Shown here: positions 14,414-22,818 of the stretch, piece after piece
Numbering within the stretch: the stretch's first letter is position 1
How the letters are laid out: the number at the start of each line of letters is the position of its first letter
Assembly: GCF_013393185.1 (NCBI RefSeq)
Contig: NZ_QJQX01000057.1
Coordinates: forward strand, 168,712-232,711
From: Sphingobium lactosutens
GTDB lineage: Bacteria; Pseudomonadota; Alphaproteobacteria; Sphingomonadales; Sphingomonadaceae
Direction: 5' to 3'
Length of the DNA: 64,000 nucleotides
Translations under genes and position numbers: made by a program
Notes under the pieces: model-generated
What the model was told of the DNA's origin: nothing
Seen by the model: only the letters and a program-made list of their open reading frames with translations
Database searches by the model: none

Positions 14414-15105
14414 TGCGGGGATTGATAAGGCCCGCCCTGCTGCTTCCCCTCCTGCTCGTCGCTGCCTGCGACGGGCGGGAGGAGAGCGCGATCGACAATA
14501 TCGCCAACGGCGCTAATTCGACGCAGGTGGAAAATAATGTCCGCGCCGAGGCGATGGCGCTGATGGAACCGCTCAACCCGCCTGCACCCGGCACGCCAGG
14601 CGGCCTGCCCGTCGATCCCGCACCGATCGCGGAGGGATCGATCGAACCGGACAGTGCGCAGGGCGCCGCGCAGGTGGTGCAGGGCTATTATGGCCTGCTG
14701 GAGGAAAAGCGGTTCGAGGATGCGCAGGATCTGTGGAATCCGGAAGGCGCGATCGGGGCGCAGGATGACGCGCATTTCGAAGCGCGCTTTCGCGGTTTCA
14801 GCGAGATTCACGCCAATATCGGCGCGCCCTCCGAGCCGGACGGCGCGGCGGGGTCCGTCTACGTAACCGTGCCGGTGCAGGTCTATGGCCGGATCGCGGC
14901 CAATGGCAAACCCTTCTACACGCTGCGACAAGTGGTGTTGCGCCGCGTCGACGATGTGCCCGGATCGACCGAAGAGCAGAAGCGCTGGCATATCGAATCG
15001 ATCGGAGCCTATGTGCCGCCGCCCGCGACCGACGAGGCCGCAAATGGCGCGGAGGCCGCCAAGGCCATTTCCATGACCGACGGCATGGCGCGCAAGACGC
15101 CCTGA
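14413..15105 (+). CDS. Conserved hypothetical lipoprotein
   Basis: A 230 aa protein with signal sequence MRGLIRPALLLPLLLVAAC (lipobox VAAC, Cys near 19). After a linker, a region from about residue 75 to 205 (AAQVVQGYYGLLEEKRFEDAQDLWNPEGAI.., then YVTVPVQVYGRIAANGKPFYTLRQVVLRRVDD..) resembles the SnoaL/NTF2-like cone fold in pattern; this is an inference. It is translationally coupled to the preceding lipoprotein and ends just before a strong terminator, so the pair probably forms an operon. Confidence 0.7.
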   Translation: MRGLIRPALLLPLLLVAACDGREESAIDNIANGANSTQVENNVRAEAMALMEPLNPPAPGTPGGLPVDPAPIAEGSIEPDSAQGAAQVVQGYYGLLEEKRFEDAQDLWNPEGAIGAQDDAHFEARFRGFSEIHANIGAPSEPDGAAGSVYVTVPVQVYGRIAANGKPFYTLRQVVLRRVDDVPGSTEEQKRWHIESIGAYVPPPATDEAANGAEAAKAISMTDGMARKTP

Positions 15106-15111
15106 ACAAGG

Positions 15112-15148
15112 AAACGCCCGGCCTTTCGAGGGACCGGGCGTTTCTTTT
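15112..15148 (+). terminator. Rho-independent terminator of the lipoprotein pair
   Basis: Ten perfect base pairs (AAACGCCCGG/CCGGGCGTTT), a 12-base loop and then TTTCTTTT. It lies 7 bases after the stop of the second lipoprotein gene. Confidence 0.9.
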
Positions 15149-15163
15149 ACCCTTTTGGTCGGA

Positions 15164-15619
15164 TCAGGCGACGGTCGCCTTGACGATCTTGCCGGGGGTC
15201 TTGGGCGGCTCGCCCTTGGGCAGCGCGTCGACATGCTCCATGCCCGACGTGACTTCGCCCCAGACGGTATATTGGCCGTCGAGGAAGGTCGCGTCGTCGA
15301 AGCAGATGAAGAACTGGCTGTTGGCGCTGTTCGGGTTGGCCGCACGGGCCATCGAGCAGACGCCGCGGACGTGCGGTTCGCGGCTGAATTCGGCCTTCAG
15401 GTCGGGCTTGTCGGGGTGGCCGCCCATGCCGGTGCCGGTCGGATCGCCGCCCTGCGCCATGAAGCCGGGGATGACGCGGTGGAAGACCACGCCGTCATAG
15501 AAGCCTTCCTTTGCGTTTTCGACGATGCGTGCGACATGGCCGGGCGCGAGGTCCGGGCGCAGCTTGATCACGACGTCGCCGCCGCTGTCGAGGGTGAGGG
15601 TAAGCGTTTCGTCGGCCAT
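15164..15619 (-). CDS. Peptidyl-prolyl cis-trans isomerase (cyclophilin type)
   Basis: A 151 aa cytosolic cyclophilin with no signal peptide. It has the catalytic Arg segment GVVFHRVIPGFMAQGGDPTGTGMGG (about 43-67), the MARAANPNSANSQFFICFDDATFLDGQYTVWGEV block (about 91-124), and normal length. It is a single-gene unit, divergent from mgtE. Confidence 0.94.
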   Translation of the reverse strand: MADETLTLTLDSGGDVVIKLRPDLAPGHVARIVENAKEGFYDGVVFHRVIPGFMAQGGDPTGTGMGGHPDKPDLKAEFSREPHVRGVCSMARAANPNSANSQFFICFDDATFLDGQYTVWGEVTSGMEHVDALPKGEPPKTPGKIVKATVA

Positions 15620-15765
15620 GGAAGTCCTCTCTTGCCGGGGAAGATATGAGTTGTGCCCATATAAAGGCTAATGAGGCCGATGGAAGCGCTCTCTCCCCAT
15701 TGCTTTTCGTTTGAGCATCGGCGAAAGCGACAAAATGTTACAGGAACCGGACAGTAGGGGGCGCT

Positions 15766-17205
15766 ATGAGCGAGCGCGGCGATTCCGCCGAACCCCTTAT
15801 GCACGGGGAAGAATTTGAAGACGTCCTGATCGAGGCGGCGGAAGCCAGCCACGACGAGGATGACCGTCTGAAACCCGAATATCTGACCGCCGTGCTCGAC
15901 GCGGTGGAAGAAGGCGACAGCGAAAAGGCGCGCGACCTCGTTTCGCCGCTGCACCCGGCCGACATTGCCGACCTTCTCGAACTGACCCCGTCGGACCAGC
16001 GCGCGGACGTCGCCGCTGCGCTGGGCGACCTGGTCGGCGCGGAAGTGCTGTCGGAACTGAACGACTATGTCCGCGACGACCTGATCGGCGCGCTCGCGCC
16101 CGAACAGGTGGCCGAGTTCGCGTCCGAACTGGACACCGACGACGCGGTCGCGATCATCGAGGATATGGAGGAGGCCGACCAGCAGGCCGTCCTCGATGCG
16201 ATGGAGCCGGAAGATCGCGCCGCGATCCAGTCCGCCCTCTCCTATCCGGAAGAATCCGCCGGCCGCCTGATGCAGCGCGACCTGGTCGCGGTGCCCGAGC
16301 ATATGACGGTCGGTCAGGTGATCGACTATCTGCGCGACAATCAGGATTTGACCCGCGATTTCTGGGAAATCTTCGTCGTCGATGCCGGGCACAAGCCGAT
16401 CGGCACCTGCCAGCTGAGCTGGGTGCTGACCTGCCCGCGCGGCATCGCCATGGCCGACCTGATGAAGCGCGAGCAGACGCTGATCCCGGTCGACATGGAC
16501 CAGGAAGAAGTCGCGCTGCGCTTCCAGAAATATGCGCTGATCTCCGCCGCGGTGGTCGATTCGTCGGGCAGGCTGGTCGGCATGATCACGGTCGACGACA
16601 TCGTCCACATCATTTCCGAGGAAGCGGGTGAGGATATTCTTCGCCTGTCGGGTGCGGGCGAAGGCGACATCAACGAGCCGGTGATGGACAGCTATCGCGC
16701 GCGCGTGCGTTGGCTGCTGACCAATTTGCTGACTGCGTTGGTGGCGTCGACCATCATCGGCATCTTCGAAGGCACGATCCAGAAGATGGTGGCGCTCGCC
16801 ACGCTGATGCCGATCGTCGCGGGCGTGGGCGGCAATGCCGGCAGCCAGACCATGGCGGTGACGGTGCGCGCGCTCGCCACCAACCAGATCACCGGGTCGA
16901 ACGCCCGCCGCACCATCATCCGCGAGATTCGCGTGGCGTTGCTCAATGGCGCGACGGTGGCGGTGGTGCTGGGGATCGGCGTCGGGCTGGTGTTCCAGAA
17001 TATGGCGCTGGGCGGGGTGATAGCTGCGGCGATGATCACCAATATCGTGACGGCGGGGCTGGCCGGCGCGGCGGTGCCGCTGGCGTTCGACCGGATGAAC
17101 CTCGACCCCGCGGTAGCCTCCTCCATCTTCGTCACAATGATCACCGATTCGATGGGTTTCTTTGCTTTCCTGGGGCTGGCGACGGCCGCGGGATTGACCG
17201 GCTGA
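15766..17205 (+). CDS. mgtE: Magnesium transporter MgtE
   Basis: A 479 aa homodimeric Mg2+ channel. An acidic cytosolic N domain spans about residues 35-150 (repeated helical units such as HPADIADLLELTPSDQRADV). Two CBS domains follow at about 155-280 (SAGRLMQRDLVAVPEHMTVGQVIDYL .. GRLVGMITVDDIVHII), and five helices from about 305. The pore segment PIVAGVGGNAGSQTMAVTVRALA lies near 345-368. CBS domains gate the channel in response to cytosolic Mg2+. Length and order match the family. Confidence 0.95.
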   Translation: MSERGDSAEPLMHGEEFEDVLIEAAEASHDEDDRLKPEYLTAVLDAVEEGDSEKARDLVSPLHPADIADLLELTPSDQRADVAAALGDLVGAEVLSELNDYVRDDLIGALAPEQVAEFASELDTDDAVAIIEDMEEADQQAVLDAMEPEDRAAIQSALSYPEESAGRLMQRDLVAVPEHMTVGQVIDYLRDNQDLTRDFWEIFVVDAGHKPIGTCQLSWVLTCPRGIAMADLMKREQTLIPVDMDQEEVALRFQKYALISAAVVDSSGRLVGMITVDDIVHIISEEAGEDILRLSGAGEGDINEPVMDSYRARVRWLLTNLLTALVASTIIGIFEGTIQKMVALATLMPIVAGVGGNAGSQTMAVTVRALATNQITGSNARRTIIREIRVALLNGATVAVVLGIGVGLVFQNMALGGVIAAAMITNIVTAGLAGAAVPLAFDRMNLDPAVASSIFVTMITDSMGFFAFLGLATAAGLTG

Positions 17206-17218
17206 CGCAAAGGCCCAT

Positions 17219-17296
17219 CTAGTGGTCCGATTCTGACATTCGGCACCGCTGGAGGCCATGTCACACACGAATGTCAGAATCTGTTCGGACCACTAG
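17219..17296. repeat. Palindromic intergenic repeat, unit 1 of a tandem pair
   Basis: Left arm CTAGTGGTCCGA plus TTCTGACATTCG, a central segment, then CGAATGTCAGAA and TCGGACCACTAG. The right arm carries five extra bases, which would bulge out of the stem. The ends CTAGTGG/CCACTAG are shared with unit 2, which starts 13 bases later. Confidence 0.85.
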
Positions 17297-17308
17297 AAAT
17301 ATGTGATT

Positions 17309-17387
17309 CTAGTGGATTTTACGATTTTGACATTTGCAGACCCATCCCAGCCGTCAGGGGATGCAAATGTCAAAATCAACCCACTAG
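17309..17387. repeat. Palindromic intergenic repeat, unit 2 of a tandem pair
   Basis: Left arm CTAGTGG-ATTTTAC-GATTTTGACATTTGCA; right arm is its complement with GTT replacing the 7-base insert. The core differs from unit 1 by C-to-T changes that appear on both arms, so pairing is kept. It lies just upstream of the DUF1489 start codon at 17396. Confidence 0.85.
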
Positions 17388-17395
17388 GGCGTTCC

Positions 17396-17794
17396 ATGCC
17401 GTTGAACCTCACCAAGATCGCCTTCCAGAGCGAAAGCCCTGCCTCCCTGCGCGCCTGGCTGGAAAGCCATGACGGCGAAGCCCGCCTCACCACGCGCTAT
17501 CTGCCCAAGCGGGTGGAGGAGATGGCCGGCGGGTCGCTCTACTGGATTCATGCCCATGCGCTGGTCGGGCGCAGCCCGTTGCTGGGCTTTCAGGAGACGG
17601 GACAGGGCCGCTACTGGATCAGGCTGGCGCCGATGCTGATTCCCGTGCGCGCTATGCCGAAACGCGCGCATCAGGGCTGGCGCTATCTGGAGGAGAAGGA
17701 CGCCCCGCCCGACCTGAGCGGCGGCGAGGCGGACGATCTGGACGCGATGCCGCCCAAGCTGCTGGGCGAACTGACGCGGCTGGGGCTGGTGTAG
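17396..17794 (+). CDS. DUF1489 family protein
   Basis: A 132 aa protein restricted, as far as I know, to alphaproteobacteria. The start MPLNLTKIAFQSES, the middle LPKRVEEMAGGSLYWIHAHALVGRSPLLGF and the C-terminal block RAHQGWRYLEEKDAPPDL fit DUF1489. Function unknown. The ATG at 17396 is chosen over in-frame upstream codons because those would translate the palindromic repeat. No signal or membrane segment. Confidence 0.85.
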   Translation: MPLNLTKIAFQSESPASLRAWLESHDGEARLTTRYLPKRVEEMAGGSLYWIHAHALVGRSPLLGFQETGQGRYWIRLAPMLIPVRAMPKRAHQGWRYLEEKDAPPDLSGGEADDLDAMPPKLLGELTRLGLV

Positions 17795-17811
17795 GGTTAG
17801 AGGAATCCCGC

Positions 17812-17922
17812 CCCCTCCGTTCGTTTCGAGCATGTCGAGAAACGAGGCAGGCCGCGTTCAGCGCAGCCAAAGGCAAGTGTTGCGCTATCCGCTTCTCGAC
17901 AGGCTCGAAGCGAAGGAATACG
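17812..17922. repeat. REP-like palindrome, copy 2
   Basis: CTCCGTTCGTTTCGAGCATGTCGAGAA on the left (quoted only as its blocks TTCGAG and GTCGAGAA) pairs with TTCTCGAC and CTCGAAGCGAAGGA on the right, with a loop of about 50 bases. It has a less perfect stem than copies 1 and 3. It lies between the DUF1489 gene and the convergent tRNA-Thr. Confidence 0.75.
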
Positions 17923-18006
17923 GGTGCGTTTCGGATATGCCGACCACACAGTGCGATCTCCCCGAAGGGCTGGTTCAGACCGGTAAATATCGGAAAAGAG
18001 GAGAAA

Positions 18007-18081
<75 letters not shown>

Positions 18082-18197
18082 ACTCTGTTTCTTCGCCGAG
18101 GCGCGTCTGCGCTTCGGAGGTCGCGCCTATGGCCGCCTGCGCTGCCCATGTCAAGGCGACTTGCGGCAGAAGATGCATTTTGCTTATGCGCATCGTC

Positions 18198-18353
18198 ATG
18201 GCTGAGACGAATGACGAGAAAAAGGCGCGATTGGCGCAAGCGCTGCGGGACAATCTGCGTCGGCGGAAGGCCCAGAGCCGGGAAGCCCAAAATCATGAAA
18301 TAGCGCAGGAGGGAGCGATGCCGCCCCCTCCTGCCGAAGGTGAAAAAGACTGA
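18198..18353 (+). CDS. Small conserved basic protein
   Basis: A 51 aa product, MAETNDEKKARLAQALRDNLRRRKAQ.., with a charged amphipathic helix and a Pro-rich tail. The longer open frame upstream reads through the antisense of tRNA-Thr, so that part is not coding; the ATG at 18198 or the near one at 18186 is the likely start. No strong ribosome-binding site is visible. Short Arg/Lys-rich proteins of this type recur in sphingomonads (recollection, not checked). It ends four bases before the convergent pepP stop. Confidence 0.5.
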   Translation: MAETNDEKKARLAQALRDNLRRRKAQSREAQNHEIAQEGAMPPPPAEGEKD

Positions 18354-18356
18354 GTC

Positions 18357-20138
18357 TTACAGCGGCGCGCAGGCGGCCTTGAGCCAGGACAGCGCGTCGC
18401 CTTCCAGTTGCGGGCCGACAAGGTCCAGCACCGCGGCATGATAGGCGTCGAGCCAGGCGCGTTCTTCGTCGCTCAGAATCTCGGTCGCAATGAGCGTCCG
18501 GTCGATCGGCGCGAAGGTCAGCGTCTGGAAGCCCAGCATCGGCTTTTCTGCGCCGGGAATGTCGCGTTCCTCGACCAGCACCAGATTTTCGATGCGGATG
18601 CCATATTCGCCGGTCTTGTAATAGCCCGGCTCGTTCGAGAGGATCATGCCTGCCGCCAGCGGCTCGTCGCCGCCGCCGAAGGTCGCGATTCGCTGCGGCC
18701 CTTCATGCACTGAGAGGAAGCTGCCGACGCCATGGCCGGTGCCATGGGCATAATCCAGCCCTTGCGCCCAGAGATATTGGCGGGCGAGCACGTCGAGCTG
18801 GCCGCCGCGCGTTCCCTTCGGAAAGACGGCGCGGGCGAGCGCGATATGCCCCTTCAGCACCAGGGTGAAGCGGCGGCGCATCTCGTCGGTCGGCGTGCCG
18901 ATGGCGAGCGTGCGGGTCACGTCGGTGGTGCCGTCGCGATACTGGCCGCCCGAATCGACGAGATAGAGGCTGTTCAGCTCGATCGGGCGATTCGTCTTTT
19001 CCTCGACCCGATAATGGACGACGGCGCCGTTCGGACCTGCGCCGCTGATCGTGTCGAAGGACAGGTCTTCGAGCAGGCCGGTATCCTTGCGGAATGCCTC
19101 CAGCCGGTCCGAGGCGGAAAGCTCGGTGAGGTCGCCCTTGGGCGCTTCGACCGCGACCCAGTGGAGGAAGCGGCTGAGCGCCGCGCCGTCGCGGGCCTGC
19201 GCCGCCTTGTGGCCGGCGATTTCGGTGTCGTTCTTGATCGCCTTGGGCAGGACGGCGGGATCGCGCAGCGACAGCACGGTGGCACCGCCTTCGTCGAGGC
19301 CATTGAAGATCGCGGCGACCGCCCGTTCCGGATCGGCGACGACGGTCTTGCCGGCGAAATCTTCGAGCGCGGCGGCGAAATTCACAGCGTCATGCACGCG
19401 CACGCCATTGCCCAGATGCTTGGCGACCGCCTCGTCCATCTTCTCCGGCGCGACATAGAGGTCGGCGGTCGCATCGGCATGGACGATGGCATAGGCGAGT
19501 GCGACCGGCGTGCGGTCCACGTCCTTGCCACGGATGTTGAAGGTCCAGGCGATCGAATCGAGCGCGGAGAGGACGGCGGCATCGGCCTTTTTCGACACCA
19601 GCCAGTCGGCCATGGCGGCACGCTTTTCGGCGGCGGACTGGCCAGCATAAGTGTCGCCATGCACGACCAGCTTCGCATCGCTGCGCGCCGGGCGGTCGGG
19701 CCAGACGGCGTCGACGGGATTGGTGTCGACCGCGACCAGTTCCGCGCCCCTGTCGGCCAGCGCCTCGGTCGCCTGTTTCACCCAGGCGCGGGTGTGGAGC
19801 CAGGGATCATAGCCGATGCGCGCGCCCTGCCCGGCATGATCCTGAAGCCAGGCGGCGATCGATGTCTGCGGCACGCTTTCATATTGCCAGTGGGCGCCAT
19901 CCACCTGCTCGCGGACCTGGAGGGTGTAGCGGCCATCGACGAAGATCGCGGCTTCCTCCGGCAGGACCACGGCGCTGCCCGCCGACCCCTGGAATCCCGT
20001 CAGCCAGGCAAGCCGCTGGGCATAGGCGCCGACATATTCGCTCATATGTTCGTCGGTCAGGGGGACCACGAAACCGTCGAGCTTCTGGCGCACCAGTTGC
20101 GCGCGCAAAGCCTTCAGGCGATCTTCATAACTGGACAT
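18357..20138 (-). CDS. pepP: Xaa-Pro aminopeptidase (M24B)
   Basis: A 593 aa metallopeptidase that removes N-terminal residues preceding proline. Two creatinase-type N-terminal domains span about residues 5-310. The pita-bread catalytic domain holds metal-ligand segments LYLVDSGGQYRDGTTDVTRT (about 390-409), GTGHGVGSFLSVHEGP (about 467-482) and SNEPGYYKTGEYGIRIENLV (about 505-524). The length matches the three-domain APP1-like type rather than the 440 aa E. coli PepP. No signal peptide. Confidence 0.93.
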   Translation of the reverse strand: MSSYEDRLKALRAQLVRQKLDGFVVPLTDEHMSEYVGAYAQRLAWLTGFQGSAGSAVVLPEEAAIFVDGRYTLQVREQVDGAHWQYESVPQTSIAAWLQDHAGQGARIGYDPWLHTRAWVKQATEALADRGAELVAVDTNPVDAVWPDRPARSDAKLVVHGDTYAGQSAAEKRAAMADWLVSKKADAAVLSALDSIAWTFNIRGKDVDRTPVALAYAIVHADATADLYVAPEKMDEAVAKHLGNGVRVHDAVNFAAALEDFAGKTVVADPERAVAAIFNGLDEGGATVLSLRDPAVLPKAIKNDTEIAGHKAAQARDGAALSRFLHWVAVEAPKGDLTELSASDRLEAFRKDTGLLEDLSFDTISGAGPNGAVVHYRVEEKTNRPIELNSLYLVDSGGQYRDGTTDVTRTLAIGTPTDEMRRRFTLVLKGHIALARAVFPKGTRGGQLDVLARQYLWAQGLDYAHGTGHGVGSFLSVHEGPQRIATFGGGDEPLAAGMILSNEPGYYKTGEYGIRIENLVLVEERDIPGAEKPMLGFQTLTFAPIDRTLIATEILSDEERAWLDAYHAAVLDLVGPQLEGDALSWLKAACAPL

Positions 20139-20263
20139 CGAACTTTCCCTGCATCATTTGGCCTTGGATCATTCCGGCCTCTTGCGCCGGCGACAATGTC
20201 GACAACATAGAGGGGCAGGCGCGCTTATTCCAGCGCAGCCCCTGTCTGAACCATGGATAGTTA

Positions 20264-22336
20264 ATGACCGATCAAAGCCCGCCTGCCCTCCTCCCCCCCG
20301 TCGCCGAGCGCCGCCCGCACAGCGTCACGCATCATGGCATCACGGTGGACGATCCCTGGGCATGGCTGCGCGATCCGGGCTATCCCGATGTGAAGGACAA
20401 GGATGTGCTGGCCTATCTGGAGGCCGAGAATGGCTGGTTCGAGGGCGCGATGGCGCCGCACAAGCCGCTGCTCGACACGCTGTTCCAGGAGATGAAGGGC
20501 CGCATCAAGGAAGATGACAGCTCCGTCCCGCAGAAGGATGGCGACTATGTCTATTGGCGCGCCTTCGAGACGGGCGCGCAATATCGCAAATGGTATCGCA
20601 AGCCCGCCGCGGGCGGTGACGACCAGTTGATCCTGGACGAACCGGCGCTGGCGGAAGGGCATGAGTATTTCCGGCTCGGCGCGATGTCGGTCAGCCCGGA
20701 CGGCCGCTACCTCGCCTATGCGATCGACACCAACGGGTCGGAACGGTTCGAGGCGCGGATCAAGGATTTGTTTTCGGGCGAGATATTGCCCGAAGTGATC
20801 CCCGATACGCTGTCGTCGCTGGTGTGGACGTCGGACAGCAAGGGGCTGCTCTATGGTTTGGCCAATGAAAACTGGCGGACCGATAATGCGCGTCTGCACT
20901 GGCTGGGCCAGAGTATCGAGAGCGATATCGAACTGTTCCATGAAGATGATGAAGGGTTCCGCGTCTCCATCGGCCTCACCTCCTCGGAAAAATGGATCGT
21001 CATCGCGACCGGCGATCATGTCACCAGCGAAGCTTGGCTGATCCCGGCAGATAATCCGACCGCCGAGCCGCTGCTCGTGTCGGCGCGCAAGGCCGGGCGC
21101 GAATATGACGTCGATGAGCATGAAGGCACGCTCTACATCCGCACCAATGACAGCCATCCCAATTTCCGGCTGGTGAAGGCGACGCTGGACGCACCCGACC
21201 AGTGGGAAGAGGTGATCGGCGCGGACGCGCATTTCTATCTGACCGATTTTACCCTGTTCAAAGGCTTCTACGTTACCGAAGGGCGGCAGGACGGCCTCGA
21301 CCAGATCGAGTTGCGCGATTATGCGACGCACACGCCCAAGCGCATCCCCTTCCCCGAAGCCAGCTATTCGGCGAGCCTCGACGACAATCCCGAATATGAT
21401 GTGACCAAGCTGCGCATTGGTTATGAATCGATGGTCACGCCCGACACCATCTACGACTATCATCTGGAAACAGGTGATCTGGAGGTGCTGAAGGTCCAGG
21501 AAATTCCGTCGGGTTACGACGCCACCGGCTATGCCGCCGAGCGGCTGATGATCGCGGCGCGCGACGGCACGCAGATTCCGGTGTCGATTGTTTACCCCAA
21601 GGATTTCCCGCGCGACGGCAGCGCGCCGCTGCACCTGTACGGCTATGGCGCCTATGGGCTGGCGATGGAGCCGGGCTTTTCGACCAGCCGCCTGTCGCTG
21701 CTGGATCGCGGCTTCGCCTTTGCCATCGCCCATATTCGCGGCGGCGATGACCTGGGCCAGCAATGGTATCTGGACGGCAAGCTAGACAAGCGCGTCAACA
21801 CCTTCACCGATTTCGTCGATGTGGCCAAGGGGCTGATCGAGCTTGGCTATAGCAGCAAGGGCAAGATCAGCATTTCGGGCGGATCGGCCGGTGGCGAGTT
21901 GATGGGCGCGGTCATCAATTCCGACCCCGACCTGTGGGGCGCGGTGGTGGCGCATGTGCCGTTCGTGGATGTGCTGAACACCATGCTTGACGAAACTTTG
22001 CCGCTGACGCCGGGCGAATGGCCGGAATGGGGCAATCCGATCGAGGATGAGGCCGCGTTCCGCACGATCCAGTCCTATGATCCCTATACCCATGTCCGCG
22101 CGCAGGACTATCCGCCGCTGATGGTGACGGCGGGCCTCAACGATCCGCGCGTGACCTATTGGGAGCCGGCGAAGTGGGTGGCGAAGCTGCGCGCGACCAA
22201 GACCGACAGCAATATCCTGCTGCTCAAGACCAATATGGGCGCGGGTCATGGCGGCAAGTCGGGGCGCTTTGAAAGCCTGCACGAGACGGCGGAGGAATTC
22301 GCCTTCATCCTGTGGCAATTGGGCGTGGAGGGCTGA
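20264..22336 (+). CDS. ptrB: S9 family oligopeptidase (oligopeptidase B type)
   Basis: A 690 aa prolyl-oligopeptidase family serine peptidase. The N-terminal WLRDPGYPDVKDKDVLAYLEAEN motif (about 31-53) is characteristic of oligopeptidase B, which cleaves small peptides after basic residues. A beta-propeller spans about 75-400. The hydrolase domain has SGGSAGGELMGA with the nucleophile Ser near residue 540, Asp in GLNDPRVTYWEPAKW near 625, and His in GAGHGGKSGR near 660. No signal peptide, so cytoplasmic. It is translationally coupled to the thioesterase gene. Confidence 0.92.
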   Translation: MTDQSPPALLPPVAERRPHSVTHHGITVDDPWAWLRDPGYPDVKDKDVLAYLEAENGWFEGAMAPHKPLLDTLFQEMKGRIKEDDSSVPQKDGDYVYWRAFETGAQYRKWYRKPAAGGDDQLILDEPALAEGHEYFRLGAMSVSPDGRYLAYAIDTNGSERFEARIKDLFSGEILPEVIPDTLSSLVWTSDSKGLLYGLANENWRTDNARLHWLGQSIESDIELFHEDDEGFRVSIGLTSSEKWIVIATGDHVTSEAWLIPADNPTAEPLLVSARKAGREYDVDEHEGTLYIRTNDSHPNFRLVKATLDAPDQWEEVIGADAHFYLTDFTLFKGFYVTEGRQDGLDQIELRDYATHTPKRIPFPEASYSASLDDNPEYDVTKLRIGYESMVTPDTIYDYHLETGDLEVLKVQEIPSGYDATGYAAERLMIAARDGTQIPVSIVYPKDFPRDGSAPLHLYGYGAYGLAMEPGFSTSRLSLLDRGFAFAIAHIRGGDDLGQQWYLDGKLDKRVNTFTDFVDVAKGLIELGYSSKGKISISGGSAGGELMGAVINSDPDLWGAVVAHVPFVDVLNTMLDETLPLTPGEWPEWGNPIEDEAAFRTIQSYDPYTHVRAQDYPPLMVTAGLNDPRVTYWEPAKWVAKLRATKTDSNILLLKTNMGAGHGGKSGRFESLHETAEEFAFILWQLGVEG

Positions 22337-22728
22337 TGGCGTCGAGTTTCACCAAGCAGATAACCGCTCTTCCCGAGCATATCGATGAGTTGGGCCATGT
22401 GAACAATGCGGTCTGGGTCCAGTGGATGGAGCAGGTGTCGGTCGAACATTGGCGGCAGGACGCCGATCCTGCCCATGTCGAAGCCTATATCTGGGTCGTG
22501 ACCCGGCATGAGGTCGACTATCGCGGCAATGTGTCGGAGGGTGACGTGGTGACGGCCCGCACCTGGATACCGGAAGCGCCGCGCGGCGCGCGGTTCGACC
22601 GGCTGATCGAGTTCACCGGGCCGGACGGCAAGGTCAAGGTCGCGGCCAGATCCACCTGGGCGATCATCGACAAGGCGTCGGGACGGATATTGCGCGTGCC
22701 GGCGGAGGTGGCGGCGAATTTCGTGTAA
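22336..22728 (+). CDS. Acyl-CoA thioesterase, 4HBT (hot-dog) family
   Basis: A 130 aa single hot-dog domain protein. The motif HIDELGHVNNAVWVQWMEQVSVEHW (residues 15-39) carries the catalytic Asp-x-x-x-H-V-N-N pattern of YbgC/FadM-like thioesterases. The start ATG overlaps the stop of the oligopeptidase gene (TGATG). Substrate chain length cannot be read from sequence. Confidence 0.88.
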   Translation: MASSFTKQITALPEHIDELGHVNNAVWVQWMEQVSVEHWRQDADPAHVEAYIWVVTRHEVDYRGNVSEGDVVTARTWIPEAPRGARFDRLIEFTGPDGKVKVAARSTWAIIDKASGRILRVPAEVAANFV

Positions 22729-22732
22729 ATTC

Positions 22733-22815
22733 TACCTCCGTTCGCTTCGAGCGTGTCGAGAAACGAGAAGCGCGTGCTATCCTCTTCTCGACTTCGCTCG
22801 AAGCGAACGGAGGTA
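22733..22815. repeat. REP-like palindrome, copy 3 (best stem)
   Basis: Twenty-one perfectly paired bases begin with TACCTCCGTTCGCTTCGAG and continue, after a one-base bulge, with GTCGAGAA. The loop is about 20 bases. It separates the convergent thioesterase and molybdenum hydroxylase genes with only a few bases either side. Confidence 0.9.
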
Positions 22816-22818
22816 CAT

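Noticed and set aside
15568..17268. Minus-strand 566-codon open frame
   Set aside because: Antisense shadow of mgtE with the usual His/Gln/Arg bias.
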